In this document: in pieces, positions 13,108 to 13,734 of the stretch
How positions within the stretch are numbered: position 1 is the first letter of the stretch
How the letters are laid out: every line of letters starts with the position of its first letter
Assembly (NCBI GenBank): GCA_002479415.1
Contig: DLMZ01000021.1
Span: 1-13,734 of the forward strand
Length of the DNA: 13,734 nucleotides
Source of the DNA: Firmicutes bacterium UBA7523
GTDB lineage: Bacteria; Bacillota; Dethiobacteria; Dethiobacterales; Dethiobacteraceae
Direction: 5' to 3'
Notes under the pieces: generated by a model
The model's input: only the letters and a program-made list of their open reading frames with translations
What the model was told of the DNA's origin: nothing
The model's database searches: none
Program-made: the position numbers and the translations under genes

Positions 13108-13438
13108 GTACCTCCCCGCCTGCAACTCTATTCACGGCTAGGGAAAATAGCTCCCACTTCTTCTTTTCCTCAACGAGTTGCTTTTGCCCTTTCTCAGTTA
13201 TCTTATAATATTTTCGCTCTTTACCCGTTTCACCTCTTTTCACATATGATCTTACATAGCCTTTGTTTTCTAATTTGTGTAAAACGGGATATAATGTTCC
13301 TTCTTTGAACTGAAATACTTTATTTGAACGCTTATCTAATTCCCTTATTATTTCGTACCCATATCTATCGGCTTCTTCTAGCAAAGACAATAAAAGCAAG
13401 AAAGTGCTTCCCCCTATTAATCCTTTATCAATGTTCAT
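13094..13438 (-). CDS. PadR-family transcriptional regulator
   Basis: A 114-aa PadR-type winged-helix repressor. It contains GLIGGSTFLLLLSLLEEADR with YGYEIIRELDKRS, then FKEGTLYPVLHKLENKGYVR (the recognition region), ERKYYKITEKGQKQL (the wing) and a short C-terminal helix. I start at the ATG of MNIDKG (13438) because AGGAGGT lies six bases upstream; the longer frame from 13498 would begin inside the palindrome and before the promoter -10. It leads a three-gene operon with overlapping ends. A 48-bp palindrome over its own promoter indicates autorepression, as is common for PadR proteins; the ligand is unknown. Confidence 0.92.
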   Translation of the reverse strand: MNIDKGLIGGSTFLLLLSLLEEADRYGYEIIRELDKRSNKVFQFKEGTLYPVLHKLENKGYVRSYVKRGETGKERKYYKITEKGQKQLVEEKKKWELFSLAVNRVAGGEVHAFA

Positions 13439-13456
13439 TATTTTACCTCCTATAAA

Positions 13457-13504
13457 CATGCCTTGATATTCTAGGTATAATTTTACATAGAACATCAAGG
13501 CATG
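13457..13504 (-). promoter_or_regulatory. 48-bp palindromic PadR operator
   Basis: The outer arms CATGCCTTGAT (13457-13467) and ATCAAGGCATG (13494-13504) are perfect 11-bp complements. After one mismatch the pairing goes on with TTCTA/TAGAA and then, after another, GTA/TAC. The middle, read on the minus strand, is ATGT-N8-ACCT, one base off the ATGT-N8-ACAT form of PadR boxes. It covers the -10 and most of the spacer of the padR promoter. Confidence 0.75.
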
Positions 13505-13508
13505 TCAA
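13480..13508 (-). promoter_or_regulatory. Promoter of the padR operon
   Basis: A perfect TTGACA (13503-13508) is followed after 17 bases by TAAAAT (13480-13485) on the minus strand, the best -35 in the window. It lies inside and at the edge of the palindrome. Confidence 0.75.
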
Positions 13509-13557
13509 TACTCATAGGGTATTATGTGAAGATGTTCACTGAGATTGCATCCACACC

Positions 13558-13734
13558 TTATTTTGGTAATTCTATAATTTGTTCTGAAAGTATTTTAATA
13601 CCGTTAATAAACGGGGCCAATTCAGATAATTCACTCTTTGATAATCCTTCTGTATTTATAGTAAACTCGTTATCAATTTTAAGACTCTGCTTTGATGGTA
13701 GTAAACTCTCAACTGTTTTTTGCAAGAACTTTTT
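13558..13734 (-). CDS. C-terminal end of an unidentified protein (cut by window edge)
   Basis: An open frame of 58 codons runs in from the window edge and ends in TAA at 13558-13560. It reads, in part, QKTVESLLPSKQSLKIDNEF and SELSELAPFINGIKILSEQI, a charged and Leu/Ile-rich helical C-terminus ending in ELPK. I do not recognise it. Codon use looks AT-rich like the padR group next to it. The 5' part lies outside the window. Confidence 0.5.
   Translation of the reverse strand, partial: KKFLQKTVESLLPSKQSLKIDNEFTINTEGLSKSELSELAPFINGIKILSEQIIELPK

Noticed and set aside
13526..13539. GTGAA-N4-TTCAC as a terminator of the edge gene
   Set aside because: Only a 5-bp stem and no T-run.

Overview
The window looks like part of the chromosome of an endospore-forming, low-to-mid GC Firmicute. 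The support is a YheC/YheD-type spore-coat ATP-grasp protein, strong AGGAGG ribosome binding sites, sigma-A-type promoters, a Bacillus-type LexA box (CGAAC-N4-GTTNG), and PadR and BlaI regulators. The DUF2318/FtsX-permease cluster and the LysM protein style would suit Negativicutes or Clostridia, but I cannot fix the genus from sequence alone. Every gene I can support is on the minus strand, so the window is best read from the high-coordinate end downwards.

Region by region in transcription order. (1) 13734-13558: the end of an unidentified gene cut by the window edge. (2) 13508-11874: a PadR regulator under a 48-bp near-perfect palindrome that covers its own promoter, overlapping a membrane protein with a HAAS/permease-prefix-like N-terminal domain, which in turn overlaps a second membrane-anchored protein of unknown function. 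(3) 11813-11020: a solitary hisF with a TTG start, preceded by a possible 15-codon leader ORF. (4) 11006-9493: blaI and a BlaR1-type M56 metallopeptidase gene broken by one in-frame TAA, ended by a hairpin. (5) 9415-5149: a five-gene operon of a DUF2318 Cys-rich protein, a small CC-motif membrane protein, an FtsX/MacB-type permease, an ATPase and a second paralogous permease, closed by a strong terminator. (6) 5114-2944: a LexA-box-controlled operon of a Y-family polymerase, an 87-aa protein and an SRAP/HMCES-family protein. (7) 2851-1984: a Phd/YefM-Uma2 fusion gene with a palindrome on its promoter and a 15-bp-stem terminator. (8) 1894-87: a LysM protein and the YheC/YheD-like protein.

How they may work together. 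The blaI-M56 pair and the DUF2318-ABC operon each carry a 17-bp dyad of the same form (TACTA-N7-TAGTW) on or next to the promoter. This suggests, without proving it, that the BlaI protein controls the neighbouring redox/metal-type ABC system as well as itself. The polymerase operon is a compact DNA-damage module: translesion synthesis plus an abasic-site cross-linking protein, with a small conserved-looking protein between them. A degenerate copy of that small gene's 3' end sits directly after the SRAP stop codon, a footprint of duplication or recombination. No stretch longer than 300 bases lacks a gene. No tRNA, rRNA, CRISPR array, insertion sequence or phage gene was seen.
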